From: Fimbriimonadaceae bacterium
Lineage (GTDB): Bacteria > Armatimonadota > Fimbriimonadia > Fimbriimonadales > Fimbriimonadaceae
Reading direction: 5' to 3'
Assembly (NCBI GenBank): GCA_019694835.1
Contig: JAIBBE010000221.1
Span: forward strand, 1-12,612
DNA length: 12,612 nucleotides
This document shows, one piece after another, positions 1 to 7,706 of the stretch (positions within the stretch are counted from its first letter, which is position 1; each line of letters opens with the position of its first letter). Under the pieces are notes generated by a model. The model ran no database searches. It saw nothing but the letters and a program-made list of their open reading frames with translations, and had not been told where the DNA came from. The position numbers were made by a program, and so were the translations under genes.

Positions 1-1716
1 CCGCAGATACGGGAGCAGCAGCGTCTCGTAGGAGACCCCGCGCTGGTTCTCTTGAAATTCGCGGTGGCCCTCAAACAATGCTGCGGGCTTCGGCGACTCA
101 GCCGGAGCCGGGCCTGCAGGCGTCTCCAGTTGCGAAGGCTCATCGCCCTTTGCGTCTCCGGACGTACTGTCCTGGCGTTGCGACTGGTTGTAGTAGGTCG
201 GGTACTCGTCTTCTTCCAGGGTTGTGACTGCATGCCACTCGCCGGCCTTGTCCGAATAGCCGAAATTCACTGCAGCCATCGTGGTGTCGATACGGATGAT
301 CTGATCCTTAACGCGTTTGCGACCCTCGATGGCGAAGCGGAGGACCTCCTCGAGCCCTTCCTTGGTGGCCTGCCCGTGCGGATACAGGATCTTCATCAGC
401 CCAGAGAAGGTCTTGTGGATGCCGTCGCGGTCGCGGGTGGAAATGTCAGAACCGAGCGTGAAGTGCTGCTGGTACCGATCGGAGTAGTCCGCGTCACGCA
501 TGGATTTGAGAACTTCGGCGATGTAGTCGACAACGAATCCGTATCCGTCAGAGAACATCTCGCCGCGGATGGTTTCGACTTCCCAACCGGGGATGTAGAA
601 GTGCAGACGGTCCAAGTAGGCGGAGTCGTGGTAGCTCTCGGGCAGTTCGTCGAAGAGGTCGGAGTGCTTGAGCATGTAGGGCACGGTGTGGGAGGTGTTG
701 CCGACGAACACCATTGAGGCTTCGGCGCCGAGTGTTTCGACGCCGCGGGAGAACGACTTGTTCGCCATGTAGTTCTTCATGATGTCCACCAACGCCTTGT
801 CGGTGCGCTTCTTCTTGCCGGCGAACTCATCGAAAGCGACAACGTCCCAGTAGCCGACCAGGCCGAGGCGGCCGTTGGAGTTGTTGACGAAGAGTTTGGC
901 GACGGTGACTTCACCGCCGGAGATGAGCATGCCGTGAGGTGAGAACTCCGAGAAGATGTGCGACTTGCCGGTGCCTTTGGGGCCGAGCTCGACGAGATTG
1001 TAGTTGCGTTCGACGAACGGGATTAGGCGAACAAGCTGGAGCAGCTTGGCGCGGCGGCCGAACAGCTCGGGGTTGAACCCGATGGACTGGATCATCAGGT
1101 CGATCCACTCATCAGTGGTGAACTCACGTCGCGCCGCGACGTAACCGTCGAAGTCGAAGTTGGACAACTGGATCGGCTTGATCGACCCGAGAATCCATGG
1201 GACGGTGCGCGGGTCGTCGCCGTGGCTGTACTCGATATCGCAGATGCACCAGACCCCGCCGACGAGGAGCTTCGGGTGGGCCTTAATCGTGGCGGGTTCG
1301 ACGAGAACTTGTTTGAGTCCGAGGTTGGCGAACCAGGCTTCGTACACATCATCTTTGTCATTGAGAGTGACGGTGACCTTGTCGATGATCTTGTAGCGTC
1401 CGCGCTCGCGGATCGTGGATTTCACCAACTCGGACTGGTTGCGGTGGACGTAATGGTCGGCCAGGATCTGCCGGACGGTAGCGATGCCGGCGGCGATGGT
1501 GGCTTCGTCGTCGGAGGCGGCATATTGGCCGAGCAGGTACTCCAGCACGTAGGAGGGCACGATGGCGTTGCCCTTGACCGCCTTGACGAGGTCCTTGCGA
1601 ACGACCACCCCGGCGAAGTGTTCGTTGATCTTGCGGTCCAGCGCCGATTGCACGGGTGCTGCGATCGGGGCCGAATCGTCGGCGGTGACCTCGTTAATGT
1701 CGTCGACTTCGCTCAT
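1..1716 (-). CDS. brxL: BREX Lon-like AAA+ protein BrxL (C-terminus cut by the window edge)
   Basis: The first 572 residues of a protein that is usually about 680-700 long. The frame is open to base 1, so the end is lost to the window, not to mutation. The N-terminal domain has AIVPSYVLEYLLGQYAA and RGRYKIIDKVTVTL followed by LLVGGVWCICDIEY. Walker A is ELGPKGTGKSHIFSEFSPHG with K251; Walker B is VVAFDEFAGKKK with D296/E297. These are followed by DIMKNYMANKSFSRG and SMVFVGNTSH, both classic BrxL. An acidic, Pro/Gln-rich linker spans about residues 501-545, then VSYETLLLPYLR opens the C-terminal Lon-like part. BrxL forms ring-shaped oligomers on DNA; in E. coli it is needed for phage exclusion but not for methylation. 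It starts 12 bases after the pglZ stop with a strong Shine-Dalgarno. ATG at 1716 is preferred; GTG one codon earlier is possible. Confidence 0.96.
   Translation of the reverse strand, partial: MSEVDDINEVTADDSAPIAAPVQSALDRKINEHFAGVVVRKDLVKAVKGNAIVPSYVLEYLLGQYAASDDEATIAAGIATVRQILADHYVHRNQSELVKSTIRERGRYKIIDKVTVTLNDKDDVYEAWFANLGLKQVLVEPATIKAHPKLLVGGVWCICDIEYSHGDDPRTVPWILGSIKPIQLSNFDFDGYVAARREFTTDEWIDLMIQSIGFNPELFGRRAKLLQLVRLIPFVERNYNLVELGPKGTGKSHIFSEFSPHGMLISGGEVTVAKLFVNNSNGRLGLVGYWDVVAFDEFAGKKKRTDKALVDIMKNYMANKSFSRGVETLGAEASMVFVGNTSHTVPYMLKHSDLFDELPESYHDSAYLDRLHFYIPGWEVETIRGEMFSDGYGFVVDYIAEVLKSMRDADYSDRYQQHFTLGSDISTRDRDGIHKTFSGLMKILYPHGQATKEGLEEVLRFAIEGRKRVKDQIIRIDTTMAAVNFGYSDKAGEWHAVTTLEEDEYPTYYNQSQRQDSTSGDAKGDEPSQLETPAGPAPAESPKPAALFEGHREFQENQRGVSYETLLLPYLR
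82..216 (-). other. Low-complexity interdomain linker of BrxL
   Basis: Codons for about residues 501-545 encode a disordered-looking stretch: acidic start EEDEYPTYYNQSQRQ, then Ser/Gly/Asp, then ETPAGPAPAESPKP. It separates the AAA+ part from the C-terminal Lon-like domain. Confidence 0.65.
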
Positions 1717-1724
1717 CACTGATT

Positions 1725-1730
1725 CTCCTT
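1725..1730 (-). promoter_or_regulatory. Strong ribosome binding site of brxL
   Basis: AAGGAG on the minus strand starts within the pglZ stop codon TAA and lies 8 bases before the ATG at 1716-1714 (5 bases before an adjacent in-frame GTG at 1719). It is the best Shine-Dalgarno match in the operon and supports independent translation of brxL. Confidence 0.75.
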
Positions 1731-4224
1731 AGAAGTCGAAGTCCGAGGCGAAGGAACGCTTGAGGGTGTACGTCGCCTTGGCGTAGACACGCCATTGGTT
1801 GGTGTTGGGGATGCGCTCCTCGAGCCGGAACTCCACCGCACGGTTGTTGAAGTCGTTGGCGTCCTTGCTCAGCAGCATGTGCGCGCTTTGGTAGCGGTCC
1901 CGCTTATCGGCCGATGTCTGATCGAAGGTCAATTCGATCTCGTTCGAGATCAAGGTCTCACCGACCCAGAGGCCGACACGGACGGTGCGGGGCTGGACCT
2001 TGTCGCTGACCGGCTCGGATTGGAACATCCGGACCACGACCTGACCGGTGGTGATCTTGTCGGACTCCGGCCACACCTCGACATTGACCAGACGGGTGTC
2101 GCTCTTGCGCTTCTTGTTGACCGTCAGGACGGGGACGACGACTTCCTGAAGCGCGGCGCCGCCGTGAACGTAACGCGCTCCACCTCCGGCGAGGCGCAGC
2201 CGGTGGATCGACTTGGGGATCTGAATCTGTAAGTCGCTTTCGAGCCCAACTTGTGCGGAGCTGAATGTCGCGAAGGCGACATCGACCTTCAACCCCCGCC
2301 CCAGCACATAGCGGCGGTTTTCGACCTTGATCTCGTCGCCGTGGGGCTTGGTCGAGAGGAAGAACGAATCCGGGAGCGCGTCATCCTGGAAGAGGAATCC
2401 GTGGTCGGCGGTGATGAAGATGTTCGTGGCGTTGGCGCTGGCGAGTTTCTTCACCAGATCGACGATGTCGCGCAGGGTGTCCTCGGCCGCCTCGAAGACC
2501 TGACGTTCCGTGCCCGGCTTGTCGCCGGTGGCGTCGATGCGGTTGTGGTACAGGTACAGGACTCGATTGGCTTTAAAGAGTTCCCGGCGCTCATCACCAC
2601 TGAGAGCCTTGAAGTCCTCCGCCTGGATCGCCGCTCCACCTACCTTCTCAAGGATCTTGCCGCGCAACACGGTTCCGTTGGTGGGCTGATCGTCAGCCAG
2701 GACAATCTTGCCATCGGCGGAGTGCTTCAACGTCGAATGCGGCAGCAGCGCCGCCATCCCCAGCTGCGTGTAGCTCGGCAGCACACCGAGGACGGCGTCG
2801 AGAGAGGCGTCGAAGCGATCTTCCTTGCGGATCAGCGACCCGAGCTCCTCGGCTACCTCGTAGCGCAGCGCATCGGAGATGATGACGACGGCCTTCTTGT
2901 CGCCATCGCGCACCAGCGGCTCGATGTAGTCGCGGTAGAAGGATGCTTGCGGCCGCAGTACCGACGAAGTCCAGGTGTCGACGGCATCGACCTGCTTCTG
3001 CCATGCGTTGCCGAGTGCGTAGAGAAAGGTGTTGGTGTAGCGCTTCTCGACTTGCTCCCGCAGGGCTTCAAGAGGCTTGGGGTACTCGGCGGTGCGCGCC
3101 GCGAACGTGAACTGCCGATAGAGCTGGTCAATGCGGAACCACTCGCGCCGGTAGCGGTCGAGTGCTTCGTCGAATGACTGCGCAGCGAGGTTCAGTGAGG
3201 CCAGTTCGGTCAGCAATTCCGATCCGGTGGCGATCGCGGCATACAGCTTCTTGTAACTGTCCAGCCACAGGCTGCTTTGCCGTTTGCGCACGATCTCGGC
3301 CACCTCACGGGCGGTGACCGTCCGCTCGGCGACGGCGCGGGCCAGATCGCTGATGATCTTCTGGTCAACCTCCTCGAACAGATCGACCGCCGCCAGATCA
3401 CGGAAGCTCATGTCTTCGATGGACGAGGCATAGTCCAGGTCGCGCGCCGCGCGTTTCGCAAGGGCGGCAAGGGCATCCGCGCTGCGCCGGTCGTTTCGCA
3501 GGCTTGCAAAGTCGAGCTGAATGTTTTGCAGGCCACCGGGACGATCCGACTTGAATCCTACGATCGCCCTGCTGAATATCCACAGCACCAGATCATCGAC
3601 GGTCGGCGACGACGCTTCATATCCGTAGATGGAGGCAACACCACGCCAATAGAAATCGTCGAGGCCGTAGTCGACGAGCGCGTCGTATTTGGCCTGCCGG
3701 CCGGCGGCGTTCTCAACCAGCAGTGCGCGAGTGATTTCCAGAAGACTGTGCTCACGCTGCCCCAACACGACGGCGGTAATCTTCGCGCGAAGCCTGGCCG
3801 CATCATCATCGGCATTCAGCAGGGCCTTCAGACTCTGAACCCGCTTGGCGGCGTTGAAAAACTTCTCGTGCGCAGCGACGATCTCATCAACGCCCGCCGC
3901 GATGAGGCCGAGATCCTTAGCGACCAGCGAGGTGCGGTCGGCTGTGAAGACCCCGTACGCCAACTCCAGATCCAGCAGCCAATTCCCAACCCCGACAGGC
4001 ACCTTTCCGCCTCGGTAAACCAAAAACTTGCCTGTCGGCTCTTCCTGAAGCAGTCGATGCTTGATGGTGTACTCGTCATTGGCGACCTCGATCGTCTGCA
4101 CCCCCGGCAACCCAAGGTTGTCCAGATCCGCTCCATACTGGTCCTCCGGGTCATGCCAGAACACGATCCGGTGGTTCTCGAAGCGCCGCTCCAGATGGGG
4201 TCGAATGGTTGCGACATCACTCAT
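1729..4224 (-). CDS. pglZ: BREX-1 alkaline-phosphatase-fold protein PglZ
   Basis: An 831-residue protein of normal PglZ size. The N-terminal part has the family blocks HRIVFWHDPEDQYGADLDNL, KFLVYRGGKVP and NWLLDLELAYGVF. The alkaline-phosphatase-like domain is in the second half: VVIISDALRYEVAEEL with metal-ligand candidate D451, VLPSYTQLGMAALLPH with T486 as the candidate nucleophile position, and IFITADHGFLF with D607/H608 as further metal ligands. The C-terminus ends SFASDFDF, characteristic of the BREX-1 branch. PglZ is required for methylation and exclusion in E. coli; PglZ proteins were first proposed as phosphatases and have more recently been reported to show metal-dependent nuclease activity, so its reaction here is not settled. 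The ATG overlaps the pglX stop by 4 bases, with GGAG (4233-4236) 8 bases upstream within pglX. All expected active-site residues are present. Confidence 0.97.
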   Translation of the reverse strand: MSDVATIRPHLERRFENHRIVFWHDPEDQYGADLDNLGLPGVQTIEVANDEYTIKHRLLQEEPTGKFLVYRGGKVPVGVGNWLLDLELAYGVFTADRTSLVAKDLGLIAAGVDEIVAAHEKFFNAAKRVQSLKALLNADDDAARLRAKITAVVLGQREHSLLEITRALLVENAAGRQAKYDALVDYGLDDFYWRGVASIYGYEASSPTVDDLVLWIFSRAIVGFKSDRPGGLQNIQLDFASLRNDRRSADALAALAKRAARDLDYASSIEDMSFRDLAAVDLFEEVDQKIISDLARAVAERTVTAREVAEIVRKRQSSLWLDSYKKLYAAIATGSELLTELASLNLAAQSFDEALDRYRREWFRIDQLYRQFTFAARTAEYPKPLEALREQVEKRYTNTFLYALGNAWQKQVDAVDTWTSSVLRPQASFYRDYIEPLVRDGDKKAVVIISDALRYEVAEELGSLIRKEDRFDASLDAVLGVLPSYTQLGMAALLPHSTLKHSADGKIVLADDQPTNGTVLRGKILEKVGGAAIQAEDFKALSGDERRELFKANRVLYLYHNRIDATGDKPGTERQVFEAAEDTLRDIVDLVKKLASANATNIFITADHGFLFQDDALPDSFFLSTKPHGDEIKVENRRYVLGRGLKVDVAFATFSSAQVGLESDLQIQIPKSIHRLRLAGGGARYVHGGAALQEVVVPVLTVNKKRKSDTRLVNVEVWPESDKITTGQVVVRMFQSEPVSDKVQPRTVRVGLWVGETLISNEIELTFDQTSADKRDRYQSAHMLLSKDANDFNNRAVEFRLEERIPNTNQWRVYAKATYTLKRSFASDFDF

Positions 4225-7200
4225 TCGGCCGACTCCAGCCCCGGGATCTTCTTCAGCGCGGCGCCGAACTTCGGGTAGTTCACCCTCACACCATCATCAA
4301 GATCAATCGCAATCTGCTGCGACGCTAACGGGTACAGCACGTCGTGCTCATACTCGTCGAGTTCCAACAGCATCTTGCGGATCCGATCCGCCTCCTTCTG
4401 CGCCGCACCCTGCTGCCGAGGCGTTCCCCCACCGGCCGCGAGCCGCTCCTGCTGCCCGAGGGTGGCCTCGAGCTTGGCCTTGAACTCGCGCAGATACTCA
4501 TTCAGCACCGTCGACGCAGTCGATGGCGTGTAGCGGTGCATGTAGATCAGGGCGTTGAAGGATCCTTTAGGGCTGGAGAACAGCCAGTAGATCGGCCGCT
4601 TCTTATAGCGCTGTAAATGATCTGCATAGAAAAACTTCACGAAGTAGTCCCGCAAATCCTTGATTCCGAGAGACTCCGTGACGAAGCGAAGGTTCTCCTC
4701 GAAGTACCTCTCTCCGAACGCTACCCGGAGGAACTTGCGGAATCGCGTCACGATGTCGTCTTCGAACCAGTCACCGTCAACGATCGGAATCACGTTGTCG
4801 GCATCAGGCGCGAAGGTCGGAGCGGGGACCTGCGCTAGGTAATCGTGGAGCGAGTCCCCTTGGTCGGCGAGAATCAAGCCAGTCGTATCAAGGCTGTACC
4901 GGCCAAACATGCAGCCAACCGCGTACGAGATCAGGTCCCGAACCAAATCGGCGACCTGTACCGCGACGGGATCAACGAGCTTCTTGCGCCCGTATCGGTA
5001 GACAGGATTCGCTCGAAGCGACACTGTCGAGCCAGCTTCGACGTCGGGCAGTACGTCTGGCAACTTAACCCGGTGTCGGACTAGGCGCTCTACATTGCAT
5101 TCGATATCGAACAGTTTGGCGACTTCTTGCGCCTGGCCCTCCAAGAGTCGGGTACACACAGCGGTCAGCTGTTCGTCCCCTGATGCGCCCTGTCCAACAA
5201 GGAGGTTCGTGACGAACTCAGGAGAAATCTCCTGCGCATCCCAATCACGCTTTGAAATTTGAACCGCATCGGTCGCAAGTAACCGCATTGCCTGCGAATC
5301 CTCAGGAGACATGTCAATGATTGGTAATTCTGCGACCATCCCAGTTTGGACATTGACAGTCGATCCCTTGATCTCGACCAACTGCTTGCTAACGTCCGAG
5401 TTCAGTTGCGCCAGAAGGTCAAAACTTCCCTCACCGAAGATAGCCGGAGCGGCGTCGTTAAACGCATAGCCCTCGGGTCGCCACCTGAAACTGGTCGCGC
5501 CCGCTCCGACTTTCCCCCATGTGACTCCTTCTCGAAACAGGTACTGAATGTTCTGTGGCCTTGACTTCAGGGAACCGTCAGGGTTCCGGTAATTTTTGAT
5601 TCTTCGTCCGTTGTCTTCCCAATCCATTACATAGATGAATCCGGCGTACCATTTGCGGAACTCACCGGCCTTGTCGGTCAACACCCAACGTCGTTCTCTG
5701 CCGATTTTCTGCGCGCTCACCTCCCAGTGGAACCGCATAAACAGGTCGTCATTCCGGGTCCCAACACCGGCCTTGATGTCGAATTTGTCGCCAATCAAAG
5801 AACCGCTGTATAGATCAAGCAAACGGGGATCGACCCAATATGCCAGCGGCCAACCGGGCACATTTTCGAACGCAACCTGATCGACCTGGAACGCTTGAAA
5901 GTTGGGATCGAGGAACAGTGCCTCGATCTCTTCGTTCTTTCGTACGTTCACGTGTTCCAAAAAGAGTCGCCGGTAGACGGCCTTTTCACCCCGCTTGGGC
6001 GGGTTCGCGCGGAAAACAAAAGCGACGGAGCCGAAGTCTGGTCCAAAGACTCCACGGCCAAGGTGCACTAGCGAAGAGACTGCATTTTCCGAGAGGATTT
6101 GCCGACGGAGTCCCTCGTACGAGGCTAGAAACATCCATGAGGGTATGTTGATCATCGCCCAGTAACCGCCGACAGGACGGACGAACACTTGGGCCCGATC
6201 CATAAATGCCGTCATCAAATCCGACTTGCTCAAGGGATAGTTGTCTGCGAGCCACTCGCTTAATCGGGCCTCCATGTTTCCAGAACCCATGTACGGCGGA
6301 TTAGCAACCACCACGGAGTACCGGGAACTGAGATAGCGGGCCTGATTGATAACCACTTCAGCCGACTCAATGACGTTCGCTGCGAACAGATCCCGCTCAC
6401 CGTCGAGGCTCGCAACATGCCGCTCAAGTTGTTCGATCAACTCAGGTCGTGGGCGAATCAGCGACCCGAATATGTCTGCATGTTCGAATTGATTCCAGAA
6501 GTCGATCTCTTCGCGTCGGTCACCAGCAGCGGTCAGGAGGACTTTCAGCTCCTCGGTGTCAAAATGGATTGATTTGAGCACACAGACGTTCGGTTCGATG
6601 AGCTTGCTAAAAAAGGTACGCTGCCGTGCTCGAGCCTTCATGGTTAGGGCGAAAGCAGCCAAAGCACCTGCGCGAGGGTCGATTTCCGTGCCGTAGAGGT
6701 TGCAAGCGAGAATCAGCCCCGGGATATCCGATGGCGTATACCCCTGCTCTTCATAGATTGAGTAGAGCAGGTCGAAGGCGTATGTCAGCATGTGGCCTGA
6801 GCCACTTGCGGGGTCAAGGACCGTGATTTCCTCAGGGCTTGCGACCCTGGGGAATGAGTCCTCATCGTCGGCAGGCGGGACGTAATACTTCATCTGCTCG
6901 ATCAGGCGTGACGATGGGTTGTTGAGCATCCACAGTCGACCTAAAGAATTCTCAACGAGGTAGCGGACGATCCAGTGCGGTGTAAAAAGTTGGGTGGCTG
7001 CGGGGATCTCGTCCGCACCAGCCTTGAGGTTCTTCTTGAACCACGAGAAGACTTCGTCTTTCCGTTCCGATATGTAGAACTGGTAGAGCCAGCCGATGAC
7101 TTCGACGTCCTGGCACACCGTTACCGTCAACACCGCGACCGCTCGGTTCAGCACAGAGTCATCCGCCAACAGGCTCGCCGGCATGAGCAGTTCGGTGAAG

Positions 7201-7706
7201 TCGCCTTGGCGTTCGAACATGAAGGGCATTGCCCGGTTCCAGTGCCTGCAGTATTCGGCGAGTAGTAGCCCATAGGCCTCGCCTTGTGGATCGTCGCTGC
7301 GGTGAGATCCGTTGAGTAGACCGGTAACGGTGTCGCGGATCTGTTGGCTCACGACCGCCGGGTCGATGTTGGCGCGTTTGGCCTCTGCAAGGATTTCGGG
7401 CTGGCCTACCTCGACGCCGGCTTGGGGTGAGACGACTCCGATTCCTGTGTAGCCGTTAGCGTCCATGAAGCGTAGGGCGATGATCCGGTTGAACCAGGTA
7501 TAGGCGACGCGGTCGGCCACCGCGCCCCGTCCTTTGTCGCCGCCGCCCGCGGCGGTGATGGCATTCTCCAATGCGGCGACGGCTTTGGGCTGTTCGACTC
7601 GCTGGGAGGAGGCCGGGGCCAGGACTACCGCGATGCGGGCGGTGACCTCGCGAATCAGTGCTGTGCGCGCCCAGGTCGCAAAGGATTTCAGCGGTGCTGT
7701 ATCCAT
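4221..7706 (-). CDS. pglX: BREX-1 adenine-specific DNA methyltransferase PglX
   Basis: A 1161-residue protein, near the usual 1200. It carries a class I N6-adenine methyltransferase core. The AdoMet-binding motif is TVLDPASGSGHML (DPASGSGH at 298-305), the acidic AdoMet contact is NLYGTEIDPRAG (E341/D343), and the catalytic motif is VVVANPPYMGSGNM (NPPY at 469-472). The N-terminal helical start (MDTAPLKSFATWARTALI) and the late block RYKKRPIYWLFSSPKGSFNA near residues 1030-1050 are typical of BREX-1 PglX. The region after the catalytic motif should include the target-recognition domain that sets the DNA site; the site cannot be read from sequence. In studied systems PglX methylates one strand of a non-palindromic site, which marks self DNA, and is also needed for exclusion. 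The ATG overlaps the brxC stop by one base; the stop overlaps the pglZ start as ATGA. The interior is poorer in GC than the 5' end, which may reflect exchange of the specificity part. No frameshift is seen. Confidence 0.97.
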   Translation of the reverse strand: MDTAPLKSFATWARTALIREVTARIAVVLAPASSQRVEQPKAVAALENAITAAGGGDKGRGAVADRVAYTWFNRIIALRFMDANGYTGIGVVSPQAGVEVGQPEILAEAKRANIDPAVVSQQIRDTVTGLLNGSHRSDDPQGEAYGLLLAEYCRHWNRAMPFMFERQGDFTELLMPASLLADDSVLNRAVAVLTVTVCQDVEVIGWLYQFYISERKDEVFSWFKKNLKAGADEIPAATQLFTPHWIVRYLVENSLGRLWMLNNPSSRLIEQMKYYVPPADDEDSFPRVASPEEITVLDPASGSGHMLTYAFDLLYSIYEEQGYTPSDIPGLILACNLYGTEIDPRAGALAAFALTMKARARQRTFFSKLIEPNVCVLKSIHFDTEELKVLLTAAGDRREEIDFWNQFEHADIFGSLIRPRPELIEQLERHVASLDGERDLFAANVIESAEVVINQARYLSSRYSVVVANPPYMGSGNMEARLSEWLADNYPLSKSDLMTAFMDRAQVFVRPVGGYWAMINIPSWMFLASYEGLRRQILSENAVSSLVHLGRGVFGPDFGSVAFVFRANPPKRGEKAVYRRLFLEHVNVRKNEEIEALFLDPNFQAFQVDQVAFENVPGWPLAYWVDPRLLDLYSGSLIGDKFDIKAGVGTRNDDLFMRFHWEVSAQKIGRERRWVLTDKAGEFRKWYAGFIYVMDWEDNGRRIKNYRNPDGSLKSRPQNIQYLFREGVTWGKVGAGATSFRWRPEGYAFNDAAPAIFGEGSFDLLAQLNSDVSKQLVEIKGSTVNVQTGMVAELPIIDMSPEDSQAMRLLATDAVQISKRDWDAQEISPEFVTNLLVGQGASGDEQLTAVCTRLLEGQAQEVAKLFDIECNVERLVRHRVKLPDVLPDVEAGSTVSLRANPVYRYGRKKLVDPVAVQVADLVRDLISYAVGCMFGRYSLDTTGLILADQGDSLHDYLAQVPAPTFAPDADNVIPIVDGDWFEDDIVTRFRKFLRVAFGERYFEENLRFVTESLGIKDLRDYFVKFFYADHLQRYKKRPIYWLFSSPKGSFNALIYMHRYTPSTASTVLNEYLREFKAKLEATLGQQERLAAGGGTPRQQGAAQKEADRIRKMLLELDEYEHDVLYPLASQQIAIDLDDGVRVNYPKFGAALKKIPGLESAE

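Noticed and set aside
1..1716. BrxL as a truncated pseudogene
   Set aside because: The frame is still open at base 1, and the last visible residues match the beginning of the C-terminal domain, so the loss is only from the window border.
52..1722. Plus-strand open frames at 52-717 and 1222-1722
   Set aside because: Both lie opposite brxL, whose minus-strand frame is open from 1716 to the edge and carries clear family motifs.
2251..3177. Plus-strand open frame of 308 codons opposite pglZ
   Set aside because: It mirrors the PglZ active-site region and is explained by codon composition of the real gene.
3277..4278. Plus-strand open frame of 333 codons opposite pglZ
   Set aside because: It lies wholly opposite the conserved pglZ N-terminal half and the pglX/pglZ junction, and has no domain or convincing start signal.
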